A stretch of 64,000 nucleotides of DNA from Pseudomonas xantholysinigenes. GTDB taxonomy: Bacteria; Pseudomonadota; Gammaproteobacteria; Pseudomonadales; Pseudomonadaceae. Below are positions 9,061 through 18,546 of this stretch, one piece after another. The notes beneath the pieces are model-generated. The model made no database searches, was not told the DNA's origin, and saw nothing but the letters and a program-made list of their open reading frames with translations. The stretch covers positions 5,517,001 to 5,581,000 of the forward strand of contig NZ_CP077095.1 of assembly GCF_014268885.2 (NCBI RefSeq). The letters run 5' to 3'. The position numbers were made by a program, and so were the translations under genes. Positions within the stretch are counted from its first letter, which is position 1, and the number at the start of each line of letters is the position of its first letter.

Positions 9061-9090
9061 AACGAAAACGCCCGGCGGTTGCCGGGCGTT
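9061..9090 (-). terminator. Intrinsic terminator after phoU
   Basis: On the minus strand a 10-bp stem (AACGCCCGGC / GCCGGGCGTT, AACC loop) is followed by TTCGTT. It lies 18 bases past the phoU stop and closes the pst-phoU transcript. Confidence 0.8.
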
Positions 9091-9107
9091 CATGCTCGGG
9101 AGCAATC

Positions 9108-9878
9108 CTATTTATCGTCCGGTTCAGCCGGAACATTAGCGATTTCACCCTCATCGAATGCCTCGCCCTGCACCTCGGCTTTCATGCGCTTGAGGCCCAT
9201 GTGGCGCACATCGGTGCCGCGCACCAGGTAGATCACCAGCTCCGAGATGTTGCGTGCGTGGTCGCCGATGCGCTCCAGCGAACGCAGGGCCCAGATCACG
9301 CTGAGCACGCGGGAGATCGAGCGTGGATCTTCCATCATGTAGGTGACCAGCTCGCGCAGCGCGGTCTTGTACTCACGGTCGATGGTCTTGTCGTACTGCG
9401 CCACCGACAATGCCAGGTCGGCGTCGAAGCGGGCGAAGGCGTCCAGCGCGTCGCGGACCATGTTGCGCACCTGGTCGCCGATGTGGCGCACCTCGACATA
9501 GCCGCGCGGCGACTCGCCTTCCTCGCACAGTTGGATGGCGCGGCGGGCGATCTTGGTGGACTCGTCGCCGATCCGCTCAAGGTCGATCACCGACTTGGAG
9601 ATGCTGATGATCAGCCGCAGGTCGGAGGCCGCCGGCTGGCGACGGGCGAGGATGCGCACGCACTCCTCGTCGATGTTGCGCTCCATCTGGTTGATCTGTT
9701 CGTCGACCTCGCGCACCTGCTGGGCCAGGCCCGAGTCGGCCTCGATCAGCGCGGTGACGGCGTCGTTCACCTGTTTCTCGACCAGCCCGCCCATGGCCAG
9801 CAGGTGGCTGCGCACCTCCTCGAGTTCGGCGTTGAACTGCTGGGAGATGTGGTGGGTAAGGCTTTCTTTGTTGATCAT
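9108..9878 (-). CDS. phoU: Phosphate signalling protein PhoU
   Basis: A 256-residue cytoplasmic all-helical protein made of two PhoU repeats. Each has the metal-binding helix motif with E-R-I-G-D (VIDLERIGDESTK near residue 80, LRSLERIGDHARN near 185). PhoU connects the Pst transporter to PhoR and is needed to switch the regulon off when phosphate is plentiful. The ATG at 9878 has GGAGCGA just upstream. It is the last gene of pstC-pstA-pstB-phoU; the gap to pstB carries an AGCTGCAAG-type inverted repeat. Confidence 0.96.
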   Translation of the reverse strand: MINKESLTHHISQQFNAELEEVRSHLLAMGGLVEKQVNDAVTALIEADSGLAQQVREVDEQINQMERNIDEECVRILARRQPAASDLRLIISISKSVIDLERIGDESTKIARRAIQLCEEGESPRGYVEVRHIGDQVRNMVRDALDAFARFDADLALSVAQYDKTIDREYKTALRELVTYMMEDPRSISRVLSVIWALRSLERIGDHARNISELVIYLVRGTDVRHMGLKRMKAEVQGEAFDEGEIANVPAEPDDK

Positions 9879-9892
9879 CGTTCGCTCCGCGA

Positions 9893-9993
9893 AGTTGCAA
9901 GCTTCAAGCCGCAAGCTTCAAGTAGTTCGTGTCGTTCTCCGGCTCCGCGCTAACCGCTCTTTCTTGAGGCTTGTAGCTTGAAGCTTGCAGCTG
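9893..9993. repeat. AGCTGCAAG-type inverted repeat between pstB and phoU
   Basis: The left arm, AGTTGCAAGCTTCAAGC and following CGCAAGCTTCAAG, pairs with a right arm (about 9963-9993) of GCTTGTAGCTTGAAGCTTGC type. It belongs to the same family as 3839-3946, 10857-10941 and 33713-33794. Confidence 0.8.
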
Positions 9994-10007
9994 CGCCAAA
10001 GGCGCCG

Positions 10008-10841
10008 TTAACCGTAGCGACCGGTGATGTAGTCTTCGGTCTGCTTCTTCGCCGGGTTAGTGAACAGGGTATCGGTATCACCGAACTCGATCAGTTTGCC
10101 CATGTACATGAACGCGGTGTAGTCCGAAACCCGGGCCGCCTGCTGCATGTTGTGGGTCACGATAACGATGGTGTACTTGGATTTCAGTTCGTAGATCAGC
10201 TCTTCGACCTTCAGCGTCGAGATCGGGTCCAGCGCCGAGCATGGCTCGTCGAGCAGCAGTACTTCCGGCTCCACGGCGATGGTGCGGGCGATCACCAGAC
10301 GCTGCTGCTGGCCACCGGACAGGCCCAGGGCCGAGTCGTGCAGGCGGTCCTTCACCTCATCCCACAGCGCCGCGCCCTTGAGCGCCCACTCGACAGCTTC
10401 GTCGAGCACGCGCTTCTTGTTGATGCCCTGGATGCGCAGGCCATAGACCACGTTCTCGTAGATGGTCTTGGGGAATGGGTTGGGCTTCTGGAACACCATG
10501 CCCACACGGCGGCGCAGCTCGGCCACGTCCTCGCCCTTGCGGTAGATGTTGTTGCCATACAGGTTGATGGCGCCCTCGACACGGCAGCCGTCAACCAGGT
10601 CGTTCATGCGGTTGAAGGTGCGCAGCAGGGTCGACTTACCGCAGCCGGACGGGCCGATGAAGGCCGTCACGCGCTGCTTGGGGATGTTCATGCTGACATC
10701 GAACAGCGCTTGCTTGTCGCCGTAGAACAGGGACAGCCCGGGTACTTCGATGGCCACGGTCTCTTCGGCCAGGCGCAGGCTCTGCTTGTCGCGGCCCAGG
10801 GCCGACATGTCGATACCGTGGGTATGAGCTTCGTGTTGCAT
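10008..10841 (-). CDS. pstB: Phosphate ABC transporter ATP-binding protein PstB
   Basis: A 277-residue ABC ATPase that drives high-affinity phosphate import. Walker A is GPSGCGKST near residue 64, the Q-loop lies in [10 protein letters not shown], the signature is LSGGQQQR, Walker B is VLLLDEP and the switch His is in VTHNMQQ. It is longer at the N-terminus than E. coli PstB (257 residues) by about 20 residues. AAGGAG precedes the ATG at 10841; the frame runs further upstream into the repeat and was not used. It sits between pstA and phoU on the minus strand. Confidence 0.97.
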   Translation of the reverse strand: MQHEAHTHGIDMSALGRDKQSLRLAEETVAIEVPGLSLFYGDKQALFDVSMNIPKQRVTAFIGPSGCGKSTLLRTFNRMNDLVDGCRVEGAINLYGNNIYRKGEDVAELRRRVGMVFQKPNPFPKTIYENVVYGLRIQGINKKRVLDEAVEWALKGAALWDEVKDRLHDSALGLSGGQQQRLVIARTIAVEPEVLLLDEPCSALDPISTLKVEELIYELKSKYTIVIVTHNMQQAARVSDYTAFMYMGKLIEFGDTDTLFTNPAKKQTEDYITGRYG

Positions 10842-10856
10842 GTTCTTACTCCTTTT

Positions 10857-10941
10857 GTAGCTGCAAGCTATCAGCTGCAAGCTGCAAGTTTGAGCAAAGC
10901 GGCGAGCAGCTTGGCGCTTGCCGCTTGTGGCTTAAGGCTTG
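10857..10941. repeat. AGCTGCAAG-type inverted repeat between pstA and pstB
   Basis: The left arm, AGCTGCAAGCTGCAAG (with a further copy before it), faces a right arm of GCTTGGCGCTTGCCGCTTG type. It fills the space between the pstA stop (10946) and the pstB ribosome site. Confidence 0.78.
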
Positions 10942-10945
10942 GAAA

Positions 10946-12616
10946 TCAGTGGTCGAGGGCCTTGTACTTCTCGCGCAGGTGGTTACGGATCCACACCGCC
11001 GAGAGGTTGAGGATGGCGATCACCAGCACCAGCAGCAGTGCGGTGGCGTACACCAGCGGCCGCGCGGCCTCGACGTTGGGGCTCTGGAAGCCGACGTCGT
11101 AGATGTGGAAGCCCAGGTGCATGATCTTCTGGTCCAGGTGCAGGTACGGGTAGTTGCCATCCAGCGGCAACGACGGCGCCAGCTTCACCACGCCCACCAG
11201 CATCAACGGGGCCACTTCGCCGGCGGCACGGGCCACGGCGAGGATCATGCCGGTCATCATGGCCGGGCTGGCCATCGGCAGGACAATCTTCCACAGGGTC
11301 TCGGCCTTGGTCGCGCCCAGGGCCAGCGAGCCCTCGCGCACGGTGCGCGGAATCCGCGCCAGACCTTCCTCGGTGGCCACGATCACCACCGGTACCGCCA
11401 GCAGCGCCAGGGTCAGCGAGGCCCACAACAGGCCCGGGGTGCCCAGGGTCGGCGCCGGCAACGATTCGGGGAAGAACAGCCGGTCGATCGAGCCACCCAG
11501 CACATAGACGAAGAAGCCAAGGCCGAACACGCCGTAGACGATCGCCGGAACGCCCGCCAGGTTGTTCACCGCGATGCGGATCAGCCGGGTCACCGGGCCC
11601 TGCTTGGCATATTCGCGCAGGTACACCGCGGCCAGCACACCGAACGGGGTGACGATCACGGCCATGATCAGGGTCATCATCACGGTGCCGAAGATGGCCG
11701 GGAAGATACCGCCTTCGGTGTTGGCCTCACGCGGGTCGTCGCTGAGGAACTCCCACACCTTGCTGAAGTAGGCGCCCATCTTGGTCAGGCCGGACATGGC
11801 GTTCGGCTGGATGGCGTGGACCACCTTGCTCAGGTTGATCTCCACTTCGCGGCCGTTGCCGTCGCGGGCCACCAAGCTGTCGCGAGCGAAGGCCTGGTGC
11901 AGGCCGGTCAGGCGCTCTTCGATCGCCTTGTAGCGGTTGTTCAGCTCGGCGCGCTCGGCGTCCATGTCGGCCTGGGCGGCGGCATCCAGCTTGCCGTTCA
12001 GCTCCAGCTTGCGACCATGCAGACGCAGGCGCTCGAGGCCATGGTTGATGGCACCGATGTCCTTCTTCTCCAGCTGCACCAACTGGTCGTTGAGCTGGCT
12101 GGCCCGCTTGAGGCGCGCCTGCAACTCGTTCCAGGCCTCAGGGCCCTGGGCGACCACGCGACCTTCTTCCTTGACGCTGACCAGGTAGCCGTAGAAGTTG
12201 CCCCATTCGCGGCGCTCCAGGGCGATCAGGTCCGCCGGCTTTTGCTGGTCCACCAGCCAGTCGCCGACCAGCCAGGTGAAGTCGCTGCCGTTGAGGTCGC
12301 GGTTGCCGATCTTGACCAGTTCGCGGGTCATGAACTCCGGGCCCTGCTCAGGAACCGGCAGGCCGGCCCCTTTGAGGCGCTCGCGGGGGACCTCTTCCTT
12401 CTGCACCACTTCACCGATGATCACATGGTCGGCCTGGCCCGGCACCTTGTAGGTGGCCTGGATCAGGTCGGCCGGCCAGAAGTGGCCCAGGCCGCGCACA
12501 GCGATCACGGCCAGCAGGCCGACGGTCATGATCACCGCCATGGCGACCGCGCCACCACTGATCCAGACGCCTGGGGCGCCGCTCTTGAACCAGCCTTTGA
12601 GGGAATCCTTTTTCAC
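10946..12616 (-). CDS. pstA: Phosphate ABC transporter permease PstA, long form
   Basis: A 556-residue inner-membrane permease, almost twice the length of E. coli PstA (296). The permease core is C-terminal (about 285-556): GTVMMTLIMAVIVTPFGVLAAVYL, the EAA-type loop EGSLALGATKAETLWKIVLP, and further membrane helices. Between the first membrane helix (about 20-42) and the core lies an insertion of about 230 residues rich in charged residues with coiled-coil character (about 165-235), presumably periplasmic. Its role is unknown; long PstA and PstC are seen in other Pseudomonas. It starts 17 bases after the pstC stop. Confidence 0.93.
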   Translation of the reverse strand: MKKDSLKGWFKSGAPGVWISGGAVAMAVIMTVGLLAVIAVRGLGHFWPADLIQATYKVPGQADHVIIGEVVQKEEVPRERLKGAGLPVPEQGPEFMTRELVKIGNRDLNGSDFTWLVGDWLVDQQKPADLIALERREWGNFYGYLVSVKEEGRVVAQGPEAWNELQARLKRASQLNDQLVQLEKKDIGAINHGLERLRLHGRKLELNGKLDAAAQADMDAERAELNNRYKAIEERLTGLHQAFARDSLVARDGNGREVEINLSKVVHAIQPNAMSGLTKMGAYFSKVWEFLSDDPREANTEGGIFPAIFGTVMMTLIMAVIVTPFGVLAAVYLREYAKQGPVTRLIRIAVNNLAGVPAIVYGVFGLGFFVYVLGGSIDRLFFPESLPAPTLGTPGLLWASLTLALLAVPVVIVATEEGLARIPRTVREGSLALGATKAETLWKIVLPMASPAMMTGMILAVARAAGEVAPLMLVGVVKLAPSLPLDGNYPYLHLDQKIMHLGFHIYDVGFQSPNVEAARPLVYATALLLVLVIAILNLSAVWIRNHLREKYKALDH

Positions 12617-12633
12617 GGATCTCTACCTTTCTA

Positions 12634-14922
12634 TCAAAGCGACGAGTATTTCTTGCGCAGGCGCTGGCGAATCAGCTCGGCCAGGGTGTTCATCACGAAG
12701 GTGAACAACAGCAGCACGAGGGCGGCGAGGAACAGCACACGATAGTGGCTGCCGCCGACTTCCGATTCGGGCATTTCCACGGCCACGTTGGCGGCCAGGG
12801 TGCGCATGCCCTCGAACAGGTTCATCTCCATCACCGGGGTGTTGCCGGTGGCCATCAGCACGATCATGGTCTCGCCCACCGCACGACCCATGCCGATCAT
12901 CAGCGCCGAGAAGATGCCCGGGCTGGCGGTGAGGATGACCACGCGGGTCAGGGTCTGCCAGGGCGTGGCGCCCAGGGCCAGGGAACCCAGGGTCAGGCTG
13001 CGCGGCACGCTGAACACGGCGTCTTCGGCGATGGAATAGATGTTCGGGATGACCGCGAAGCCCATGGCGATACCGACCACCAGGGCGTTGCGCTGGTCGT
13101 AGGTGATGTTCAGCTCGTGAGTGATCCACAGGCGCATGTCACCCTGGAAGAACCAGCTCTCGAGGAATGGGCTCATCGCCAGGGCGAACCAGCCGATCGC
13201 CAGGATCACCGGAATCAGGATGGCGGCTTCCCAACCATCCGGGATGCGCAGGCGAATCGACTCCGGCAGGCGGCTCCAGCTGAAGCCGGCGACCAGGATG
13301 CCGATGGGCATGATCACGAACAGGCTGAACACGCCTGGCAGGTGGCCTTCCAGGTACGGCGCGAGGAACAGGCCGGCGAAGAAGCCGAGGATCACCGTCG
13401 GCATCGCTTCCATCAGTTCGATCACCGGCTTGACCTTGCGGCGCATGCCCGGGGCCATGAAGTAGGCGGTGTAGATGGCAGCGGCGATGGCCAGCGGCGC
13501 CGCCAGGATCATCGCGTAGAACGCGGCCTTGAGGGTACCGAAGGTCAGCGGCGACAGGCTCAGCTTGGGCTCGAAGTCAGTGTTCGAGGCGGTCGACTGC
13601 CAGACGTATTTAGGCTCGTCGTAGTTCTCGTACCAGACCTTGCCCCACAGCGCGCTGACGGAAATCTCCGGGTGCGGGTTGCGCAGGCTCAGGGGCAGCA
13701 GCTTGCCGCCTTCCTCGATGATGATGCGGTTGGCCCGCGGCGACAGGGCGAGGATGCCCGCGCCTTCGGCCACCGGCTCGACCAGCAGGGTCCGGTGCGC
13801 GGTGCTGTGGAACACGCCAAGCTTGCCGTCGCTGTCCAGGGCAATGAAGCCCTTGCGGCGCTCTTCGGCGTCGATCTGCACCACCGGCGCCTTGCCCAGC
13901 TGGAAGCTGCGGATCAGTTTCAGGCGCGACTCGCCGTCCGGATCGCGGGCCATGAACCACTGGCTCAGGCCGCCCTTGGAGTCACCGAAGATCAGCGAAA
14001 TACCACCAACCAGCTGGGCGGTCGCGGTGATTTCGGCGTTGCCGTCTTCCAGCAGCTTGTAGCGGCCGTTCAGGCTCTTGTCGCGCAGGCTGAACACGTC
14101 GGCGGTGGCGCGGCCGTTGACCACATACAGCCACTGCTGACGCGGGTCGATGAAGATGTTCTTCACCGTCTCGGTCATCTGCGGCAGCTCGATGCGGTTC
14201 TGCTCGACCGTGACCTCGTCGGTCATCATGTTCTCGGTGCGCGACAGCTCGATCACCTGCAGGTGGGCACCGGTGGAACCGGCCAGCAGCAGCGTGTCGC
14301 CATTGACGTTGACGCTCACGTGCTCCAGCGCACGGCCCTGGTCATCCAGGGTGAACAGGTCCTGACCATAGGGGTAGTCGATACCGGCCTCGATGGTCTT
14401 CTTGTTGTCCGGGTAGGTGATCTTGTAGGTGTGGTGGAACACCAGCGCCTGGCCGTTGGACAGGCCCAGCACCACCAGCGGGCTGCCGGGCTGGTCGGTG
14501 CTGATCGAGCTGACCTGGGTACCGGCGGGCAGCGGAAGGTCGACGCGCTTGAGTTCGCCACCGGTCTTGGTGTCGAAGAACAGCGCCTGGCCCTTGTCGG
14601 AAACGCGCATGCCCACGAGGTTCTGCTCCTCGAGGGCGATCATCAGCGGCTTGCCGGCATCCTGTTGCAGCCAGGTCGGCTCCAAGGCTTTCTTGCTGGT
14701 CAACTCGGCGCCCTGGAACAGCGGCAGCACCACGTAGGCCAGGTAGAAGAAGATCAGCGTGATCGCCGCCAGCACGGCGAGCCCGCCCACCAGGACGTAC
14801 CAGCGGGTCAGGCGATCCTTGAGCGCGCGCAGGCGGCGCTTGCGTTGCAACTCGGGCGTATTGAAATCAATCCGCACGGGAGGGGAATTTTGGGTCATGG
14901 TGGAGTTGGCCAGATCATTCAT
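12634..14922 (-). CDS. pstC: Phosphate ABC transporter permease PstC, long form
   Basis: A 762-residue permease, against about 319 in E. coli. One membrane helix (about 42-65) is followed by a large predicted periplasmic region (about 75-455) with repeated short strand-turn units such as GQALFFDTKTGGEL and SDGKLGVFHSTAH, suggestive of a beta-propeller (inference). The permease core follows (about 465-762), with the EAA-type loop LTLGSLALGATPWQTLTRVVIL. The ATG at 14922 gives MNDLANSTMTQ; a later ATG (MTQNSP) lacks a ribosome site. A tandem Pho box lies directly upstream, so this gene begins its own Pho-controlled transcript. Confidence 0.92.
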   Translation of the reverse strand: MNDLANSTMTQNSPPVRIDFNTPELQRKRRLRALKDRLTRWYVLVGGLAVLAAITLIFFYLAYVVLPLFQGAELTSKKALEPTWLQQDAGKPLMIALEEQNLVGMRVSDKGQALFFDTKTGGELKRVDLPLPAGTQVSSISTDQPGSPLVVLGLSNGQALVFHHTYKITYPDNKKTIEAGIDYPYGQDLFTLDDQGRALEHVSVNVNGDTLLLAGSTGAHLQVIELSRTENMMTDEVTVEQNRIELPQMTETVKNIFIDPRQQWLYVVNGRATADVFSLRDKSLNGRYKLLEDGNAEITATAQLVGGISLIFGDSKGGLSQWFMARDPDGESRLKLIRSFQLGKAPVVQIDAEERRKGFIALDSDGKLGVFHSTAHRTLLVEPVAEGAGILALSPRANRIIIEEGGKLLPLSLRNPHPEISVSALWGKVWYENYDEPKYVWQSTASNTDFEPKLSLSPLTFGTLKAAFYAMILAAPLAIAAAIYTAYFMAPGMRRKVKPVIELMEAMPTVILGFFAGLFLAPYLEGHLPGVFSLFVIMPIGILVAGFSWSRLPESIRLRIPDGWEAAILIPVILAIGWFALAMSPFLESWFFQGDMRLWITHELNITYDQRNALVVGIAMGFAVIPNIYSIAEDAVFSVPRSLTLGSLALGATPWQTLTRVVILTASPGIFSALMIGMGRAVGETMIVLMATGNTPVMEMNLFEGMRTLAANVAVEMPESEVGGSHYRVLFLAALVLLLFTFVMNTLAELIRQRLRKKYSSL

Positions 14923-14944
14923 GCGCACACCCTAGCGGTCCCGT

Positions 14945-14973
14945 ATGACAAAAACATGACAGTGCAGTGACGC
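14945..14973 (-). promoter_or_regulatory. Tandem Pho box before pstC
   Basis: Read on the minus strand: three 7-mers, GCGTCAC, CTGTCAT and TTGTCAT, each four bases apart (11-base period). The last two match the Pho-box consensus almost fully. The site ends about 22 bases before the pstC start. Confidence 0.85.
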
Positions 14974-15024
14974 AACAAAGCCCGACGCGCAGGAGCCCTG
15001 GCCTCGGACTGACGAATTCGTGGA

Positions 15025-15055
15025 AAGAGGCCGATGCATTCGCCGTCGGCCTCTT
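15025..15055 (-). terminator. Probable terminator after pstS
   Basis: A 10-bp perfect stem (AAGAGGCCGA / TCGGCCTCTT) with an 11-base loop, 15 bases past the pstS stop on the minus strand. Only a short T-run follows, so read-through into pstC is possible. Confidence 0.6.
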
Positions 15056-15070
15056 CCGGTTACTGCCTAA

Positions 15071-16069
15071 TTACTTCTTTGCAACGTTGCCAGCGTGGGA
15101 CAGGCCCAGGTCAGCCAGGGTCTTGTCGACCACCTTGGCCGGCAGCGGGATGTAGCCGTCCTTCACGACAACTTGCTGGCCGGCCTGGGACAGGACCAGC
15201 TTGACGAACTCGGCTTCCAGCGGGGCCAGAGGCTTGTTCGGCGCCTTGTTGACGTAGACGTACAGGAAGCGCGACAGCGGGTAGGTGCCGTTCAGGGCGT
15301 TGGCTTCGTTGTCTTCGACGAAGGCGCCGCCTTCTTTCTTGGCCAGGGCCACGGTCTTGACGCTGGCGGTCTTGTAGCCGATGCCCGAGTAGCCGATGCC
15401 GTTCAGCGAGGAGCTGATCGACTGCACCACCGAGGCCGAGCCAGGCTGTTCGTTGACGTTAGGCTTGAAGTCGCCTTTGCACAGGGCTTCTTCCTTGAAG
15501 TAGCCGTAGGTGCCCGATACCGAGTTGCGGCCGAACAGCTGGATTGGCTTGTTGGCCAGGTCGCCGGTCACGCCGACGTCACCCCAGGTCTTGATCTCGC
15601 TCTTGCCACCGCACAGGCGGGTGGAGGAGAAGATGGCGTCGACCTGAGCCATGGTCAGGCCCTTGATCGGGTTGTCCTTGTGCACGAACACGGCCAGGGC
15701 GTCGACGGCAACCGGGATGGCGGTTGGCTTGTAGCCGTACTTCTGCTCGAAGGCCTGCAGCTCGACGTCTTTCATCTTGCGGCTCATCGGGCCCAGGTTG
15801 GCGGTGCCTTCGGTCAGCGCGGGTGGCGCGGTCGAGGAGCCAGCAGCCTGGATCTGGATGTTTACGTTCGGATATTCCTTCTTGTAGGCCTCGGCCCACA
15901 GGGTCATCAGGTTCGCGAGGGTGTCGGAACCGACGCTGGAGAGGTTGCCCGATACACCGGTGGTCTTGGTGTAGGTCGGGATTGCAGGATCGACAGCGGC
16001 GACCGCATTGGCGGCAGCGACGCCAGCGGCGGCAAAGGTCAGGGCCGCCATCAAACGCTTCAGTTTCAT
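15071..16069 (-). CDS. pstS: Phosphate-binding protein PstS
   Basis: A 332-residue periplasmic phosphate-binding protein. A signal peptide ends near AAVDPAIP (about residue 25). Ligand-loop segments typical of PstS are [26 protein letters not shown] and [14 protein letters not shown]. It delivers phosphate to PstCA. The ATG at 16069 has AGGAGC upstream. The strong Pho box before it, and a hairpin between it and pstC, suggest an abundant separate pstS transcript. Confidence 0.97.
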   Translation of the reverse strand: MKLKRLMAALTFAAAGVAAANAVAAVDPAIPTYTKTTGVSGNLSSVGSDTLANLMTLWAEAYKKEYPNVNIQIQAAGSSTAPPALTEGTANLGPMSRKMKDVELQAFEQKYGYKPTAIPVAVDALAVFVHKDNPIKGLTMAQVDAIFSSTRLCGGKSEIKTWGDVGVTGDLANKPIQLFGRNSVSGTYGYFKEEALCKGDFKPNVNEQPGSASVVQSISSSLNGIGYSGIGYKTASVKTVALAKKEGGAFVEDNEANALNGTYPLSRFLYVYVNKAPNKPLAPLEAEFVKLVLSQAGQQVVVKDGYIPLPAKVVDKTLADLGLSHAGNVAKK

Positions 16070-16134
16070 GCCTTGCTCCTAGCAGGAATATCGTGGGGTT
16101 TGTGATGGAACGGGCCCAAGTATCTGCAGGCCGC

Positions 16135-16163
16135 ATGAACACTCTATGACTCGAATATGACAA
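16135..16163 (-). promoter_or_regulatory. Tandem Pho box before pstS
   Basis: On the minus strand: 7-mers TTGTCAT, GAGTCAT and TGTTCAT with four-base spacers. The same three-unit layout stands before pstC. The remaining upstream sequence to 16286 shows no gene; together with the repeat at 16287-16403 it makes up the 354-base gap between pstS and the MFS gene. Confidence 0.85.
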
Positions 16164-16286
16164 TTGGATGAAAGGCCATCACCCGTAGTCGGGGATGGTC
16201 TTTTCAGGATATTTCGGAAGGGATTACCTGGCCCTTAGGGCTGCGCTTTCACGCGGAGAGTCAGGCTCTGAAGTACACCGCGCACT

Positions 16287-16403
16287 CTGTAGTAGCGGCC
16301 TTGTGTCGCGATAGGGCTGCATAGCAGCCCCGGCAGTTTTGCATGATGCGCAGATCCTGGGGCTGCTTCGCAGCCCTATCGCGACACAAGGCCGCTCCTA
16401 CAG
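16287..16403. repeat. Second REP family, long inverted pair
   Basis: A 34-bp inverted repeat with one mismatch (16287-16320 and 16370-16403), built on GTAGGAGCGGCCTTGTGTCG. It lies after the MFS gene and upstream of the pstS promoter. Related to 6765-6830. Confidence 0.85.
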
Positions 16404-16423
16404 GTCCGCGTGAATTGCTCGGC

Positions 16424-17713
16424 TCAGCGCTTGTTGACGAGCAGATAGGTACCCACCAGCAGACCAACGGCACACAGGCAAGCCACGTAATAGGCCGGTG
16501 CCATCGGGCTGAACTTGAGCAGCGCGGTCACCACCATCGGCGTCAAACCGCCGAAAATGGCATAGGCCAGGTTGTAGGAGAACGACAGGCCACTGAAACG
16601 CACCACCGGTGGAAACGCCTTGACCATCACATAAGGCACCGCGCCAACGATACCGACGCACAGGCCGGTCAGCGCGTACAGCGGGAACAGCAGGTCCGGA
16701 CGGGTCGGCAAGCTGTGGTAGAAGGCCCAGGACGACGCCAGCAAGGCCAGGCTGCCGACGATGAACACGCGCCCGGCACCGAAGCGATCGGCCAGGCTAC
16801 CGGCGCCAATGCAGCCGATGCTGAGCAGGACGATGGCCAGGCTGTTGGCCTTGAGCGAGTCGGTGGGGCTGACGTGGTACAGGCTCTGCAGCAACGCCGG
16901 GGTCATCAGGATCACCACCACGATGCCGGCCGACAGCAGCCAGGTCAGCAGCATCGACAGGATGATCGCGCCGCGGTGGTCGCGCAGCACCGCGCGCAGC
17001 GGCAGCTCCTCGGCCAGCGCCTTGCGCGCCTGCATCTCGGCGAACACCGGGGTTTCATGCAGCCAGCGGCGCAGGTAGACCGCGAAGAAGCCGAACACCC
17101 CACCGAGCAGGAACGGAATACGCCAGGCGTAGTCCGCCACTTCCTCGGGGCTGTAGAGCGTGTTGATCAGCGTCGCCACCAGCGAGCCGAGCAGGATGCC
17201 CGAGGTCAGGCCGGCGGTCAGGGTGCCGCAGGCATAACCGGTGTTGCGCGCCGGCACGTGCTCGGAGACGAACACCCAGGCGCCCGGCACCTCGCCACCG
17301 ATGGCCGCGCCCTGGATCACCCGCATCAGCAGCAGCAGGATCGGCGCCCACAGGCCGATCTGCGCGTAGGTCGGCAGCAGGCCCATCACCAGGGTCGGCA
17401 CGGCCATCAGGAAGATGCTCAGGGTGAACATCTTCTTGCGCCCGAGCAGGTCGCCGAAGTGGGCCATGACGATGCCGCCCAGGGGCCGCGCCAGGTAGCC
17501 GGCGGCGAAAATGCCGAAGGTCTGCATCAGGCGCAACCACTCGGGCATGTCGGCTGGGAAGAACAACTTGCCCACCACCGTGGCGAAGAACACGAAGATG
17601 ATGAAGTCGTAGAACTCCAGGGCGCCACCCAGAGCGGACAGCGAGAGAGTCTTGTAGTCACTGCGGGACAGCGGCCGGGATGGCTGCTCGATACGGGTCT
17701 GCACGGAGGTCAT
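16424..17713 (-). CDS. MFS transporter, metabolite:proton symporter family
   Basis: A 429-residue inner-membrane carrier with about 12 hydrophobic segments. The loop 2-3 signature is HFGDLLGRKKMF (about residue 85), and RVIQGAAIGGEVPGAW (about 125) is typical of the ProP/KgtP/ShiA group, which imports carboxylates, shikimate or betaine. The substrate cannot be told from the sequence. The start MTSVQT (17713) follows a purine-rich AAGAGAAA; the frame's longer N-terminus was rejected because it lacks a ribosome site. It diverges from the thioesterase gene across 361 bases. Confidence 0.85.
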   Translation of the reverse strand: MTSVQTRIEQPSRPLSRSDYKTLSLSALGGALEFYDFIIFVFFATVVGKLFFPADMPEWLRLMQTFGIFAAGYLARPLGGIVMAHFGDLLGRKKMFTLSIFLMAVPTLVMGLLPTYAQIGLWAPILLLLMRVIQGAAIGGEVPGAWVFVSEHVPARNTGYACGTLTAGLTSGILLGSLVATLINTLYSPEEVADYAWRIPFLLGGVFGFFAVYLRRWLHETPVFAEMQARKALAEELPLRAVLRDHRGAIILSMLLTWLLSAGIVVVILMTPALLQSLYHVSPTDSLKANSLAIVLLSIGCIGAGSLADRFGAGRVFIVGSLALLASSWAFYHSLPTRPDLLFPLYALTGLCVGIVGAVPYVMVKAFPPVVRFSGLSFSYNLAYAIFGGLTPMVVTALLKFSPMAPAYYVACLCAVGLLVGTYLLVNKR

Positions 17714-18074
17714 CGCTGTTGTTTCTCTTATAGGTCTGCGGACCGCTTGGCATGCGGCTTCTCGGAGGTCAGGCAGGGAAGATAGCAAATTGCCGAGCCG
17801 CGCTCATAGCGGTACAAAATCCATACAGATATTCATGAATGTGCGGTCGTCGCTGGCTGTGCGGGTATATATACTGCTCGCTCGTAGGAAAAGACTGCTT
17901 CTGCCAAGGGATATTGTGCGAAAACGTCGGTCAGTATCGTCGGACTGTTTCGCAGAGTCTCCCTTCGGCCGCCTCCTGAAGCGAAATCAGCGTAGTATGC
18001 GTGTTGCTGAATCGTTTTTACGGCGTCCACTACTGCGCCACCAACGAAGCGTCACGGGTCAGAGGCCCCACGGC
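17714..18074. other. Gene-free interval between MFS transporter and thioesterase
   Basis: A 361-base intergenic stretch, AT-richer than its neighbours in the middle. It contains TATATATACT near 17870, a possible -10 for either divergent gene. I see no REP, no tRNA and no convincing small ORF; a 65-codon frame on the minus strand (17833-18030) has no ribosome site or recognisable product. Confidence 0.5.
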
Positions 18075-18473
18075 ATGATTGAGCTCGAACAAGAAGATCC
18101 TATCCCGCAGGGCGACCTGGCCTTGCAGATCACCGCGCTGCCGCGCGAAACCAACGGTTTCGGCGATATCTTCGGCGGCTGGCTGGTCGCCCAGATGGAC
18201 CTGGCCGGCACCGCCATGGCCAGCCGCGTCGCCGGTGGCCGGGTGGCCACGGTGGCCATCGACCGCATGGCCTTCCTGGTGCCAGTGGCCGTGGGCGCGC
18301 AGTTGTCCTTCTATACCCAGACCCTGGAAATTGGCCGCAGCTCGATCCAAATGATGGTCGAAGTGTGGAGCGACGACCCGCTGTCCAGCGAATGGCGCAA
18401 GGTCACCGAAGCCGTGTTCGTGTTCGTCGCCATCGACGGCAGCGGTCGCACCCGCTCGGTGCCTCGTCGCTGA
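18075..18473 (+). CDS. Acyl-CoA thioesterase, hotdog fold (YciA-like)
   Basis: A 132-residue cytoplasmic thioesterase that hydrolyses acyl-CoA. The hotdog-fold signature is NGFGDIFGGWLVAQMDLAGTAMA (about residues 26-48), with the catalytic Asp region in the long central helix, followed by VAIDRMAFLVPV. Length and pattern fit the YciA/BACH group. The ATG at 18075 begins MIELEQED; the open frame upstream runs through promoter sequence. It is followed after 73 bases by the mutarotase gene. Confidence 0.85.
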   Translation: MIELEQEDPIPQGDLALQITALPRETNGFGDIFGGWLVAQMDLAGTAMASRVAGGRVATVAIDRMAFLVPVAVGAQLSFYTQTLEIGRSSIQMMVEVWSDDPLSSEWRKVTEAVFVFVAIDGSGRTRSVPRR

Positions 18474-18546
18474 GCCACGCGGGCGTTAAACTCATTGCAC
18501 GTCACCGGGTCCAACGGCCCGACAGGCAACCAATGAGACGAGCGCA

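Noticed and set aside
10925..14970. Long open frames on the plus strand opposite pstA and pstC (606 and 741 codons)
   Set aside because: They are antisense shadows of well-supported genes in GC-rich DNA. Their translations are full of H, Q, G and R without any family pattern.
17833..18030. 65-codon minus-strand frame before the thioesterase
   Set aside because: No ribosome site, no family pattern and it lies in promoter sequence.
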